From: Oligoflexia bacterium | GTDB taxonomy: Bacteria > Bdellovibrionota > Bdellovibrionia > Bdellovibrionales > UBA1609 | Reading direction: 5' to 3' | Length of the DNA: 6,399 bases | Assembly: GCA_026914095.1 (NCBI GenBank) | Contig: JAPPIY010000316.1 | Coordinates: forward strand, 1 to 6,399 | Part shown: piece by piece, positions 1 to 5,822 of the stretch | Numbering within the stretch: the stretch's first letter is position 1 | How the letters are laid out: the number at the start of each line of letters is the position of its first letter | The notes under the pieces: generated by a model | Seen by the model: the letters and a program-made list of their open reading frames with translations, nothing else | Database searches by the model: none | What the model was told of the DNA's origin: nothing | Program-made: the position numbers and the translations under genes

Positions 1-16
1 CCCGTCACCTCCACCA
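1..16 (+). ncRNA. 3' end of a tmRNA (ssrA) or tRNA-Ala, cut by the window edge
   Basis: The first 16 bases read as the 3' end of a tRNA-like molecule: CCCGT as the 3' strand of a T-stem, CACCTCC as the 3' strand of a seven-base acceptor stem, an A discriminator and an encoded CCA. The U at acceptor position 70 with A73 is the alanine identity pattern shared by tRNA-Ala and tmRNA. A T-stem strand of the CCCGY type fits tmRNA better, since E. coli ssrA ends with CCCGC before its acceptor strand. The rest of the gene lies outside the window, so the identity is inferred. The 3' end of ssrA is a common integration target for islands. Confidence 0.55.
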
Positions 17-67
17 TTGATTTCGCGAACTTTCAAGATTCTGTGTTTGGACATTTCAGGAAATGTT

Positions 68-83
68 GGGCTATTTCAAGCCC
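68..83 (+). terminator. Weak hairpin, possible terminator of the upstream RNA gene
   Basis: GGGCT at 68-72 can pair with AGCCC at 79-83 around a six-base loop. It lies about 50 bases after the encoded CCA, where a terminator for the RNA gene might sit. The downstream bases (CTGTGTTTCTTGG) are only moderately T-rich and the stem is just five pairs, so termination activity is doubtful. Confidence 0.2.
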
Positions 84-159
84 CTGTGTTTCTTGGTTAA
101 TCAGGCAATCACCATTTTGCTGTGTTTATGTCTGGGTATTTCTCAGTATTTCAATTTTG

Positions 160-188
160 GGCTACATGGGGCTACATATTTGGCTACA
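160..188 (+). repeat. Three spaced direct copies of GGCTACA
   Basis: GGCTACA occurs at 160-166, 170-176 and 182-188. The start-to-start distances are 10 and 12 bases, about one helical turn each, so a protein could bind all three on one face. The first two copies share the longer unit GGGCTACAT. Position near a tRNA-like 3' end suggests arm-type sites for a tyrosine integrase or excisionase, but this is inference. Confidence 0.55.
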
Positions 189-302
189 CGGATTTTTGAG
201 CTGGCTGGGGGCTTTTTTGGTGGATTAAAGGAGAGTAGAGAGTTTTATTATAATTGAGGATGAAAAATAAGCTTTATCCTTGATTTTTTGTAAAATAGTA
301 TG

Positions 303-337
303 TTGACAAAAAGATTTTTAGCCTCACATTTTATGGT
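303..337 (+). promoter_or_regulatory. Candidate promoter for the gene at 385
   Basis: A perfect TTGACA (-35 consensus) lies at 303-308. No good -10 follows at normal spacing: CATTTT at 327-332 (18-base spacer) matches three of six positions, and TATGGT at 332-337 is too far away. Another factor or an activator may be needed. The gene has a reasonable ribosome site, GGGAG at 376-380. Confidence 0.3.
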
Positions 338-384
338 ATGACCTTAAGGAATCAAGATCATTATAAAAAGACAAAGGGAGAGAT

Positions 385-1590
385 ATGGAGCCAGAACCAG
401 AAACACTAAGACTTCATGAAACAGAGATAGATCATATTCAGAAAAAATCAGACCCTATAGTTCCGCTATACTATTTGAATCATATGCAGATGATAAACAC
501 TGAAAACATAGCCAAAGTTAGTGTATCTCAAATAAAAGAACTAGCAAAAATAAAATCACCCGATATTGTTCTCCCAAAAATTCAGAACTTCTCCGACTTT
601 CAAATTCAGGAATTAGTTAAGACACTTTCTTCTATTAACGATACAGAATTTCTAAACATTTTGCACACCATTATTATTATGTGTTCAGATGAAGGTATTG
701 ATATTTTAGAACAATGTGGTGTTAATATAAGCGTAGAGCATCAGGGAGAAAAAGTTGTAACAGCATACCTTAATAACACAGCTATATTTGAAATTGCTTT
801 AAATCGTCTGTTATTTACATCATTAGTCACAGATAAAACATATCATCTTTTTAAATCTAGAAGTCGAACCCCTGAATTTAAAGGTTTACAGATTACCACA
901 CAAGATATGGAAGTTGAATGTAAGAAATATTTTAAAAAATCAGGTTGTGGAGAATTTTGTGATGTTAGAATAATACATCCCATTAATTCAGATAAAAGAT
1001 TGGGTTTTTTTATTGATCATGGAGGTAACTTAAAGTCTAAAAGAGTTATAGATTCTCAAGATAGGGCTTCTCTATTTCATGGCAGAAATTTAATAGAAGA
1101 TTTTGCGATTTATGATCCTTCACTTGAGTTAGTTTTAATTTCATCCAGATCAGCAAAACATTGTAAGTTTTACTCTAAAATTATTGGTAAAGCTTTCTGG
1201 AGTGATGAAAGCCTCTTTAATACTCAAGAAAGATTAAATTTATCCTTTATAAAAAAACCAGATATCCAACAGTTATTAGAGAATTGTCAAACTGAAAGGA
1301 TGGCAACGGTCCAAATAAGAAAAATCCACATATTAATTAATGATATAAATAACTCTAGAATTATTTACTCGACTGGCCGAAGCTGTCTTATTCGAAATGT
1401 GAAAATACATGTACCCCCAGGAAATATTATAGAAGTTGAGATAGCACTGAAGTTAAATATAGATGGAAAAAACAGATTACAGAAAATAATATTAAAACCT
1501 ACATCTGTTAAATACGGTCCATTAGTATTACAGTCTGATATTCAACATATTTTTAAACAACTGAAATTAATCAGAAATGAAAATAACTGA
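385..1590 (+). CDS. Uncharacterised 401-residue protein, first gene of a two-gene unit
   Basis: I do not recognise this protein. The ATG at 385 follows GGGAG by four bases, which supports the start. It appears soluble: no signal peptide or membrane segment is visible. The first ~30 residues are charged (repeated Glu early). Residues ~40-110 look mainly helical. The middle and C-terminal parts alternate short hydrophobic strands with charged stretches and include a Cys-rich spot, GCGEFC, near residue 188. No nucleotide-binding loop, nuclease motif or protease motif stands out. Its last 14 bases overlap the start of the next gene, so the two are probably co-transcribed and translationally coupled, and their products may interact. 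Its position next to a ubiquitin-like operon and a methyltransferase makes a defence-related role possible, but nothing in the sequence proves it. Confidence 0.8.
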   Translation: MEPEPETLRLHETEIDHIQKKSDPIVPLYYLNHMQMINTENIAKVSVSQIKELAKIKSPDIVLPKIQNFSDFQIQELVKTLSSINDTEFLNILHTIIIMCSDEGIDILEQCGVNISVEHQGEKVVTAYLNNTAIFEIALNRLLFTSLVTDKTYHLFKSRSRTPEFKGLQITTQDMEVECKKYFKKSGCGEFCDVRIIHPINSDKRLGFFIDHGGNLKSKRVIDSQDRASLFHGRNLIEDFAIYDPSLELVLISSRSAKHCKFYSKIIGKAFWSDESLFNTQERLNLSFIKKPDIQQLLENCQTERMATVQIRKIHILINDINNSRIIYSTGRSCLIRNVKIHVPPGNIIEVEIALKLNIDGKNRLQKIILKPTSVKYGPLVLQSDIQHIFKQLKLIRNENN

Positions 1591-2110
1591 AAATAAATTT
1601 AATCCGTGTAACAATCGATTTAATACAATAGAAGAATGGTCTAAAACTTTGAAACCCTCTACAAGTTGGTGGGAGAATGAAGGAATTTTAAAGACTGCTC
1701 CTCATAGTATTCTGGAAGGTTCAGATCTCTTAATCGACCTTGGAAAAGGAAAAAAATTATATAATTTGCAACAAGCCAATGGGAAGTTATGGGCTTTTCC
1801 TGAAGATAATATAGGATCACCTATAGAAATAAAAAATCAAATCTATCAGTTCCATATCAACAAATTTTTAAATTGTCTTGCTGATAAGAATGGTTTTAAA
1901 CTTTCTAATGAAAGCCTAACAGAAGATGATTATATTGTTGGTGATTTATCTATTGGAGATAAAAAAATAAGATGGATCTGTTCTTTCAATGGAAAGGGTT
2001 TTAAGAATTATAAAACTAAACATTATTTTACAGGATTAAATGAGAATTACAATTTTATTTTATTATCGGATTGTGTTGATAGTTCCTTAATATTAGAGAT
2101 GATAAGTTAG
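1577..2110 (+). CDS. Uncharacterised protein, 177-residue N-terminal part of a gene broken by a frameshift
   Basis: This frame starts inside the end of the 401-residue gene (14-base overlap) with only a weak ribosome site, which points to translational coupling. The product begins with a Trp-rich segment (EEWSKTLKPSTSWWENEG, residues ~19-36) and continues with beta-rich sequence; I recognise no known family. It stops at TAG 2108-2110, but good coding sequence resumes in the -1 frame without a start codon and runs to 2580. Adding one base in the GAGAT at 2096-2100 (for example GAAGAT) joins the two into one frame of 334 codons, reading ...LILEDDKLGY across the join. The natural protein is therefore probably about 334 residues, and the 177-residue form is truncated, unless ribosomes shift frame or the base is a sequencing error. 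Confidence 0.65.
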   Translation: MKITENKFNPCNNRFNTIEEWSKTLKPSTSWWENEGILKTAPHSILEGSDLLIDLGKGKKLYNLQQANGKLWAFPEDNIGSPIEIKNQIYQFHINKFLNCLADKNGFKLSNESLTEDDYIVGDLSIGDKKIRWICSFNGKGFKNYKTKHYFTGLNENYNFILLSDCVDSSLILEMIS

Positions 2111-2580
2111 GTTATGTTTCATTACCTTTTGACTCACAAAATTTTGAAATAGATTTTCATAAATTCATTAAAAGAGCAAGCGATGTTACTGCAGATGAGG
2201 CCAGAGATTACTTAAAAGATAAAGTTACTTTCTTTATAGATACAGTTAATGGAAAAATCTACTATAAAAACAGATTTTGTAATATAAAAAAAGGTACAGG
2301 TGAGGGTAGCTACACATATAGGTTTTTTGTTGCTCTTCTACAAAACCCATCAAAGGAGTATGGAATAGAATCTTTTGTTGAGCAAGAAGTTGGCTTATCT
2401 GCACAACATTCAGGTCAGGATTTGGCAGCTAGAGGCAGGAGATTCAAAAAAAATATAAAAGACGCACTAAAGAAAATAGCTTCTGATAACGAGATTAGCC
2501 AGCTTTTACCAGACACCACACGGAGAAATCGAGGATATATCAAAATATATCTTTCAAAAAAAGATATATTTTTCTTTTAG
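2083..2580 (+). pseudogene. C-terminal part of the frameshifted gene, winged-helix-like domain
   Basis: The frame is open from 2083 (just after stops at 2077 and 2080) to TAG 2578-2580, giving about 165 codons of protein-like sequence. It has no ATG or GTG, and its only TTG is at 2422, so it cannot easily start on its own; it reads as the displaced end of the gene at 1577. The last ~110 residues resemble an OmpR/PhoB-type winged helix: a short beta segment (FIDTVNGKIYYKN), a helix with FFVALLQNP, a second helical stretch, a basic recognition-helix-like stretch (GRRFKKNIKDALKKI) and a wing-like RNRGYIKIYL at the end. This assignment rests on pattern similarity only. If the gene is intact in relatives, the product may bind DNA and could regulate this locus. 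The TGCACGA repeats immediately downstream are candidate sites. Confidence 0.55.
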
Positions 2581-2674
2581 ATGCACGAGTTTTGCACGAA
2601 AAAAATTCAGTAAAACTAAACACTTATCTAAACATTATCTGATTTTATCACAAAATTTCCTATTTTATGCACGA
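2581..2674 (+). repeat. Three direct copies of TGCACGA upstream of the ubiquitin-like operon
   Basis: TGCACGA occurs at 2582-2588, 2593-2599 and 2668-2674; the first and third extend to ATGCACGA. The first two are 11 bases apart, one helical turn, and the third lies 75 bases further on. This layout suits cooperative binding of a regulator with DNA looping. They lie between the winged-helix coding sequence and the operon, so they may be operator sites. No data in the window prove binding. Confidence 0.45.
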
Positions 2675-2677
2675 TCT

Positions 2678-2739
2678 TTGTCATAGAAGAATTTCAAAAA
2701 TAGAGCGATCTTGTAAAAAAACACGGACAGGCTGTGTTT
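2678..2739 (+). promoter_or_regulatory. Likely control region of the Ubl-E2 operon: weak promoter and inverted repeat
   Basis: TTGTCA at 2678-2683 matches five of six -35 positions; the best-placed -10 candidate, TAGAGC at 2701-2706 (17-base spacer), is poor. AAACAC at 2719-2724 and GTGTTT at 2734-2739 form a perfect six-base inverted repeat around nine bases, just upstream of the ribosome site. It could be an operator or a small RNA hairpin. The promoter assignment is weak. Confidence 0.3.
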
Positions 2740-2755
2740 GTAAATTTTAAATAAT

Positions 2756-2763
2756 AAGGAGGT
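2756..2763 (+). promoter_or_regulatory. Perfect Shine-Dalgarno of the Ubl-E2 gene
   Basis: AAGGAGGT ends five bases before the ATG at 2769. It is the strongest ribosome binding site in the window, fixes the start codon and suggests that the ubiquitin-like/E2 protein is made in larger amounts than its neighbours, as expected for a modifier consumed as substrate. Confidence 0.85.
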
Positions 2764-2768
2764 ATATT

Positions 2769-3896
2769 ATGACATACATTAAAATATCCATTCAGGGAAA
2801 AGACTATGAGGTTAAACCTGGTCTGACACAAACAAAGGATATATACAATATCACAAAAAAGGAAGAAAAGCAGATTCTTTACCTTAAGCAAGACAATGAG
2901 ATTGATATTCCATTGGATCAAGATGACTATATCCTTTTAAGAGGAGGAGAAAAGTTTTCTCTTTCAGATAAACGGCCTAAAATTGATAATAACCCCTGCC
3001 TTAGGATTCCTTTACAGCCTATTTTGAATGGTAATGCTATAGGAGCGGACAAAGCTCTTGTTACACCAAAGGTAAAAAGTTGTTCTTTAAAATTTTTGGA
3101 TTCTGAAGCAAAAGATAGTGACCTGCTGTATGCAGATACGGATGGATGCCCTGATGCCTTAGTCCCGGATGACATTACTTTGGTCATTCAAAAAAACGAT
3201 AGATTTATTGTGATTCCTTGTAGGGACAATGCCATTGATTTAGAAGAGTGTGCGAAAAAAGATCGTAAACCACCTAAAGGTCAAAAGTTATACAGAATCA
3301 AAATTGATGGTGACAAATACAAGGTCAAAACAGAAAAAATAAATGGAACTGAGATTTTAGATCTAGTAGAAAAGACTTATAAAGAATGGTCTCTGAATCA
3401 AAAGTTTTGTGGAGGTCGGAGAATACCTATTAAAGCCGAAGATTTTGTTGATCTGACCCAAAAAGGTGTTGAACGTTTTGAAACTGTTATAAAACAAGCT
3501 CAACAAGGATCAGAAATAGCATGGTTCCTTTTCCCTAATGAAGACACAGAGTATTTAAAAGTCAATTTCCCTAAATGGAAACGACTCATTGAGGAATCTA
3601 AAAAAGGGCTTGTTATTTTAAATTATAGGCTACCAGAAGGATATATACCAAAAAAAGCAGACTTAATGGTTATGATTCCTGACAATTACCCAACAGCAAA
3701 TATTGATATGTTTTATTTTTCACCAGATATAAAGAGAAAGGATGGAGTAGCTATAGGAGCATTAAATAATGAGACCCACTTTGGGAGAAACTGGCAAAGG
3801 TGGTCAAGGCATTACAATTGGCGAGCAGGTGTTGATAATATTGTCACCCATATATCTTATGTATATAACCAGCTTGAATTTGAGATAGAAGGATAA
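2769..3896 (+). CDS. Poly-ubiquitin-like protein fused to an E2 domain (multiubiquitin + Prok-E2_E)
   Basis: A cytoplasmic 375-residue protein that combines modifier and E2. Three beta-grasp-like segments are visible. Ubl1 is ~2-65, with strand YIKISIQGKDYEV and last strand ILLRGGEKF. Ubl2 is ~76-150, more divergent, ending DDITLVIQKNDRFIVIP. Ubl3 is ~174-240, a typical multiubiquitin unit with NGTEILDL and a GVERF end. A short linker (KQAQQG, 242-247) leads to the E2 domain at ~248-375, which fits prokaryotic E2 family E: LPEGY, NYPTANIDMFY, WQRWSRH (343-348) and WRAGVDN. The E2 part has no cysteine; Ser346 of WSRH lies where the catalytic Cys of an E2 would align. The chain ends in Gly375. 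Modifier and E2 are, as I recall, often separate genes, so the fusion implies processing or in-cis transfer. The next gene, an E1-JAB fusion, begins six bases after the stop. Family calls are from motif recognition; the exact Ubl count is less certain. Confidence 0.88.
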   Translation: MTYIKISIQGKDYEVKPGLTQTKDIYNITKKEEKQILYLKQDNEIDIPLDQDDYILLRGGEKFSLSDKRPKIDNNPCLRIPLQPILNGNAIGADKALVTPKVKSCSLKFLDSEAKDSDLLYADTDGCPDALVPDDITLVIQKNDRFIVIPCRDNAIDLEECAKKDRKPPKGQKLYRIKIDGDKYKVKTEKINGTEILDLVEKTYKEWSLNQKFCGGRRIPIKAEDFVDLTQKGVERFETVIKQAQQGSEIAWFLFPNEDTEYLKVNFPKWKRLIEESKKGLVILNYRLPEGYIPKKADLMVMIPDNYPTANIDMFYFSPDIKRKDGVAIGALNNETHFGRNWQRWSRHYNWRAGVDNIVTHISYVYNQLEFEIEG

Positions 3897-3902
3897 GGAA
3901 AA

Positions 3903-5306
3903 ATGAAAACCTCACTTACTTTAAGAGAAAGTACTTATAAGAGGCTCAAGAAACATCTTTACCCAGGTAGTGACTTAGAGTTTACAGCTATAATGCTCTG
4001 TCATTACGGGCAAGGAAAGGCTGGCTTTCGAATCATGGTTAAGGAATTAATTTTAATTCCAGAAAACAAATACAACGAACAAACATCCAGCTATCTATCT
4101 TGGGCTTTTTCCGAGTACATGACACCAGAAAAAATAGAGAAAATAGACAGAGAGGGGTTATCAATTTTTACTATTCACAGTCACCCTAACGGCTACAATC
4201 GTTTTTCTAAGACGGATGATAAAAATGATACAGAAATGTTTCATGCAATCAACCATTGGTTTGAAGATGGGAGACTTAACAGCTCAGCTATTATGTTACC
4301 GAATGGTAAAATCATTGCCAGAACTGTCAGTGATAAAGGGAGATTTAGTCCTATTCAAAAAGTCTCTGTTATAGGAGAAAATATCAAAATCTGGCAACAA
4401 GCCAGGGAAAGAGACACAATTCCTAATTATGGTTTAAGGGTGTCTCAGACTTTTGGAAAAGGAACTTTTAGTCTTCTTAAAGAGTTGAAAGTCGGTGTTA
4501 TAGGATGTTCAGGAACAGGGAGTATCATTGTTGAACTTTTAATGCGAAACTGTATTGGGAAATTAGTTTTGGTGGATCCTCAGGCTGTAGAAGAGAAAAA
4601 TCTCAATCGTATTATAAATGCCAAGAAAGTGGATGCTGAAGAGAACATGTATAAAGTGGAGACTCTTAAAACAGCGATTTTAGAAACAGGAATAGACATA
4701 CAGGTAGATACTTATATTAAAGATACTAACAATAAGGAGGTTATAGAAGCACTAACAGACTGCGATGTCATTTTTGGTTGTGTGGATTCAGCTACAGGAA
4801 GATACCATTTGGAATGTATAGCAACAGCTTACTTTATCCCCTATTTTGATATGGGAGTTTACCTTAAAGCTGATAATAAAGGAGGAATTTCCCACGCAGA
4901 TGTTGCTACTCATTATATACATCCAGAGAGCAGTAGTTTAATTACAAGAGGGGTTTATACAAGTGAGCAACTAACTGCAGAAGAATGGCAGAAAAATGAT
5001 AAAGATTACTACAAAAAAAATAGAATAGCTGGGTATTTGGAAGCTGTCGGAGAAGATCAGCCAGCAGTTATATCCGTTAATATGCTAGCTGTTTGTTTAG
5101 GGTTTAATGATTTTTTAGCCCGACTTCATAAATTCCGGTTAGACGATAACTCCCAATTTAATACCCAGAAGTTTCAGTTAGTTCACGGAGCTTATTTGCA
5201 TCAAGATAGTGGGAAAGGACCTGCACCTATTTTTAAAAAATATTTAGGGATGGGTGAAAAAAGTTTTCTTATCCAGAGTTTAAAAAGGAACAAGGACAAT
5301 CATTAA
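3903..5306 (+). CDS. JAB metalloprotease-E1 (ThiF) fusion
   Basis: A 467-residue two-domain enzyme. Residues ~1-155 form a JAB/JAMM zinc isopeptidase: Glu26 (DLEFTAIML), then H92-S-H94, seven residues, S102 and D105, an exact match to HxH-x7-S-x2-D. Residues ~180-440 form a ThiF/E1 adenylating domain: nucleotide loop GVIGCSGTGS (198-207), LVLVDPQAVEEKNLNR (221-236) with acidic D225 and N233/R236, then VDS (294-296), R300 and IPYFDMGV (312-319). It should activate the ubiquitin-like C-terminus with ATP, while JAB matures or removes the modifier. There is no Cys between 305 and 398, the region of the E1 crossover loop. Where relatives have CxxC after a Pro, this protein has S343-S345 and T348. 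Translation likely uses GAAGGA at 3888-3893 or AAGGAA at 3895-3900, at the end of the upstream gene, implying coupling. Confidence 0.93.
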   Translation: MKTSLTLRESTYKRLKKHLYPGSDLEFTAIMLCHYGQGKAGFRIMVKELILIPENKYNEQTSSYLSWAFSEYMTPEKIEKIDREGLSIFTIHSHPNGYNRFSKTDDKNDTEMFHAINHWFEDGRLNSSAIMLPNGKIIARTVSDKGRFSPIQKVSVIGENIKIWQQARERDTIPNYGLRVSQTFGKGTFSLLKELKVGVIGCSGTGSIIVELLMRNCIGKLVLVDPQAVEEKNLNRIINAKKVDAEENMYKVETLKTAILETGIDIQVDTYIKDTNNKEVIEALTDCDVIFGCVDSATGRYHLECIATAYFIPYFDMGVYLKADNKGGISHADVATHYIHPESSSLITRGVYTSEQLTAEEWQKNDKDYYKKNRIAGYLEAVGEDQPAVISVNMLAVCLGFNDFLARLHKFRLDDNSQFNTQKFQLVHGAYLHQDSGKGPAPIFKKYLGMGEKSFLIQSLKRNKDNH

Positions 5307-5316
5307 CAAAATTATT

Positions 5317-5673
5317 TTGAAAATAGTCAATTCAGTTGAGCGTTTAAGGAAATACAAAACTAAATGGGTTGAGGGTTTGCCTAAGAGAGCATGTAAAAAT
5401 ACGATCTATATTATAGGAGGCCATGAACATCCTTTTTACGCTACTGTCACTTGTCCTAGAAAAAAATGTAAAAAAGTTATTCATTTAGAAATCTCCAAGC
5501 AGTTTGAAAAAAGGTGGTCAGTTAAGAAAGAAGAAAATGGCTTTATATCTCTTTGCCCTTCTATACATGTAATTGATTCTCCCTGTGGATGCCATTACTG
5601 GGTCCAAAAAGGACATATCGTCTGGCATAGCTTGCCACCTGTATTTGTTCCTAAAATCAACATAACTACTTAA
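5317..5673 (+). CDS. DUF6527-like putative zinc protein of ubiquitin-like operons
   Basis: A 118-residue protein, ten bases after the E1 gene, so part of the same operon. Its pattern fits DUF6527, a family I know as a companion of bacterial E1/E2/multiubiquitin genes: TCPRKKC (C46, C51), a Trp (W67), SLCPSIH (78-84) and CGCHYW with a later GHIVW (90-103). C46, C51, C90 and H93 are plausible zinc ligands. From memory, a recent study proposed that such proteins cleave ubiquitin-like modifiers; I cannot confirm that here, and Ser82 is only a candidate catalytic residue. No ATG is available: the frame is closed by a stop at 5281, and TTG 5317 is the best near-cognate start. The nearest Shine-Dalgarno-like AAGGA (5292-5296) is 20 bases from it, so ATT 5302 or coupling to the upstream stop are alternatives. 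The start is uncertain; the coding frame is not. Confidence 0.75.
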   Translation: MKIVNSVERLRKYKTKWVEGLPKRACKNTIYIIGGHEHPFYATVTCPRKKCKKVIHLEISKQFEKRWSVKKEENGFISLCPSIHVIDSPCGCHYWVQKGHIVWHSLPPVFVPKINITT

Positions 5674-5747
5674 TTATTATCTATACTAAAGTCTATAAAA
5701 ATTGATAAACATAGGCACTTAAACGCATTGTGGCAAAAAATATTTAC

Positions 5748-5812
5748 AATCTTTATTTTATTCGCTAATATAAATTTGATACTAAATGATACTATTTATT
5801 ACAATAAAGATT
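5748..5812 (+). repeat. Ten-base inverted repeat in the spacer before the methyltransferase
   Basis: AATCTTTATT at 5748-5757 and AATAAAGATT at 5803-5812 are perfect reverse complements 45 bases apart. They flank the TGATACTA repeats and the -35 element, and the right arm overlaps the end of the -10. TTACAAT also occurs as a direct repeat at 5744-5750 and 5799-5805. This could be an operator pair supporting a DNA loop; in such A/T-rich DNA some chance similarity is expected. Confidence 0.45.
5776..5805 (+). promoter_or_regulatory. Sigma70-like promoter with overlapping TGATACTA direct repeats
   Basis: TTGATA at 5776-5781 and TACAAT at 5800-5805, separated by 18 bases, each match five of six consensus positions, the best promoter in the window. 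Transcription would begin near 5812, only about ten bases before the ATG at 5823, so the mRNA would be almost leaderless, in keeping with the lack of a Shine-Dalgarno. Two copies of TGATACTA, at 5777-5784 and 5787-5794 (10-base period), overlap the -35 and spacer and would block polymerase if bound, suggesting repression. Confidence 0.55.
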
Positions 5813-5822
5813 CAATCATCTT

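Larger units (their letters stand above)
17..384. other. Non-coding island junction
   Basis: No convincing gene is present in these 368 bases. The first ~220 bases are visibly richer in G and C than the genes that follow. They hold a small GGGCT/AGCCC hairpin and three GGCTACA copies, described separately. From about 230 the sequence becomes A/T-rich and leads into the first gene, with a TTGACA hexamer at 303-308. Short open frames over 43-257 have no ribosome binding site and no recognisable protein content. The layout of RNA-gene 3' end followed by short repeats resembles an attachment site with integrase arm sites, but no integrase gene is visible. Confidence 0.5.

Noticed and set aside
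199..217. Intrinsic terminator at AGCTGGCTGGGGGCTTTTTT
   Set aside because: The T-run is tempting, but only about three base pairs (AGC/GCT) can form before it.
43..257. Two overlapping short open frames with hydrophobic products (61 and 64 residues)
   Set aside because: No ribosome site, two frames open over the same bases, no recognisable protein pattern, and they cover repeats and a hairpin typical of non-coding DNA.
2083..2110. Programmed -1 frameshifting
   Set aside because: The 28-base zone where the switch must occur has no X-XXY-YYZ heptamer; a single lost base explains it more simply.
2581..2768. CRISPR-like array
   Set aside because: TGCACGA copies are too short and irregularly spaced (11 and 75 bases) for CRISPR repeats.
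2694..2921. 75-residue frame on the minus strand
   Set aside because: Antisense to the start and ribosome site of the clearly coding Ubl-E2 gene; composition reflects A/T-rich antisense.
2927..3187. 86-residue frame on the minus strand
   Set aside because: Entirely antisense to the Ubl-E2 gene with no independent start signals or family pattern.
5674..5747. Terminator for the ubiquitin-like operon
   Set aside because: No stable G/C-containing hairpin followed by a T-run is visible; the stretch is A/T-rich with only trivial pairings.
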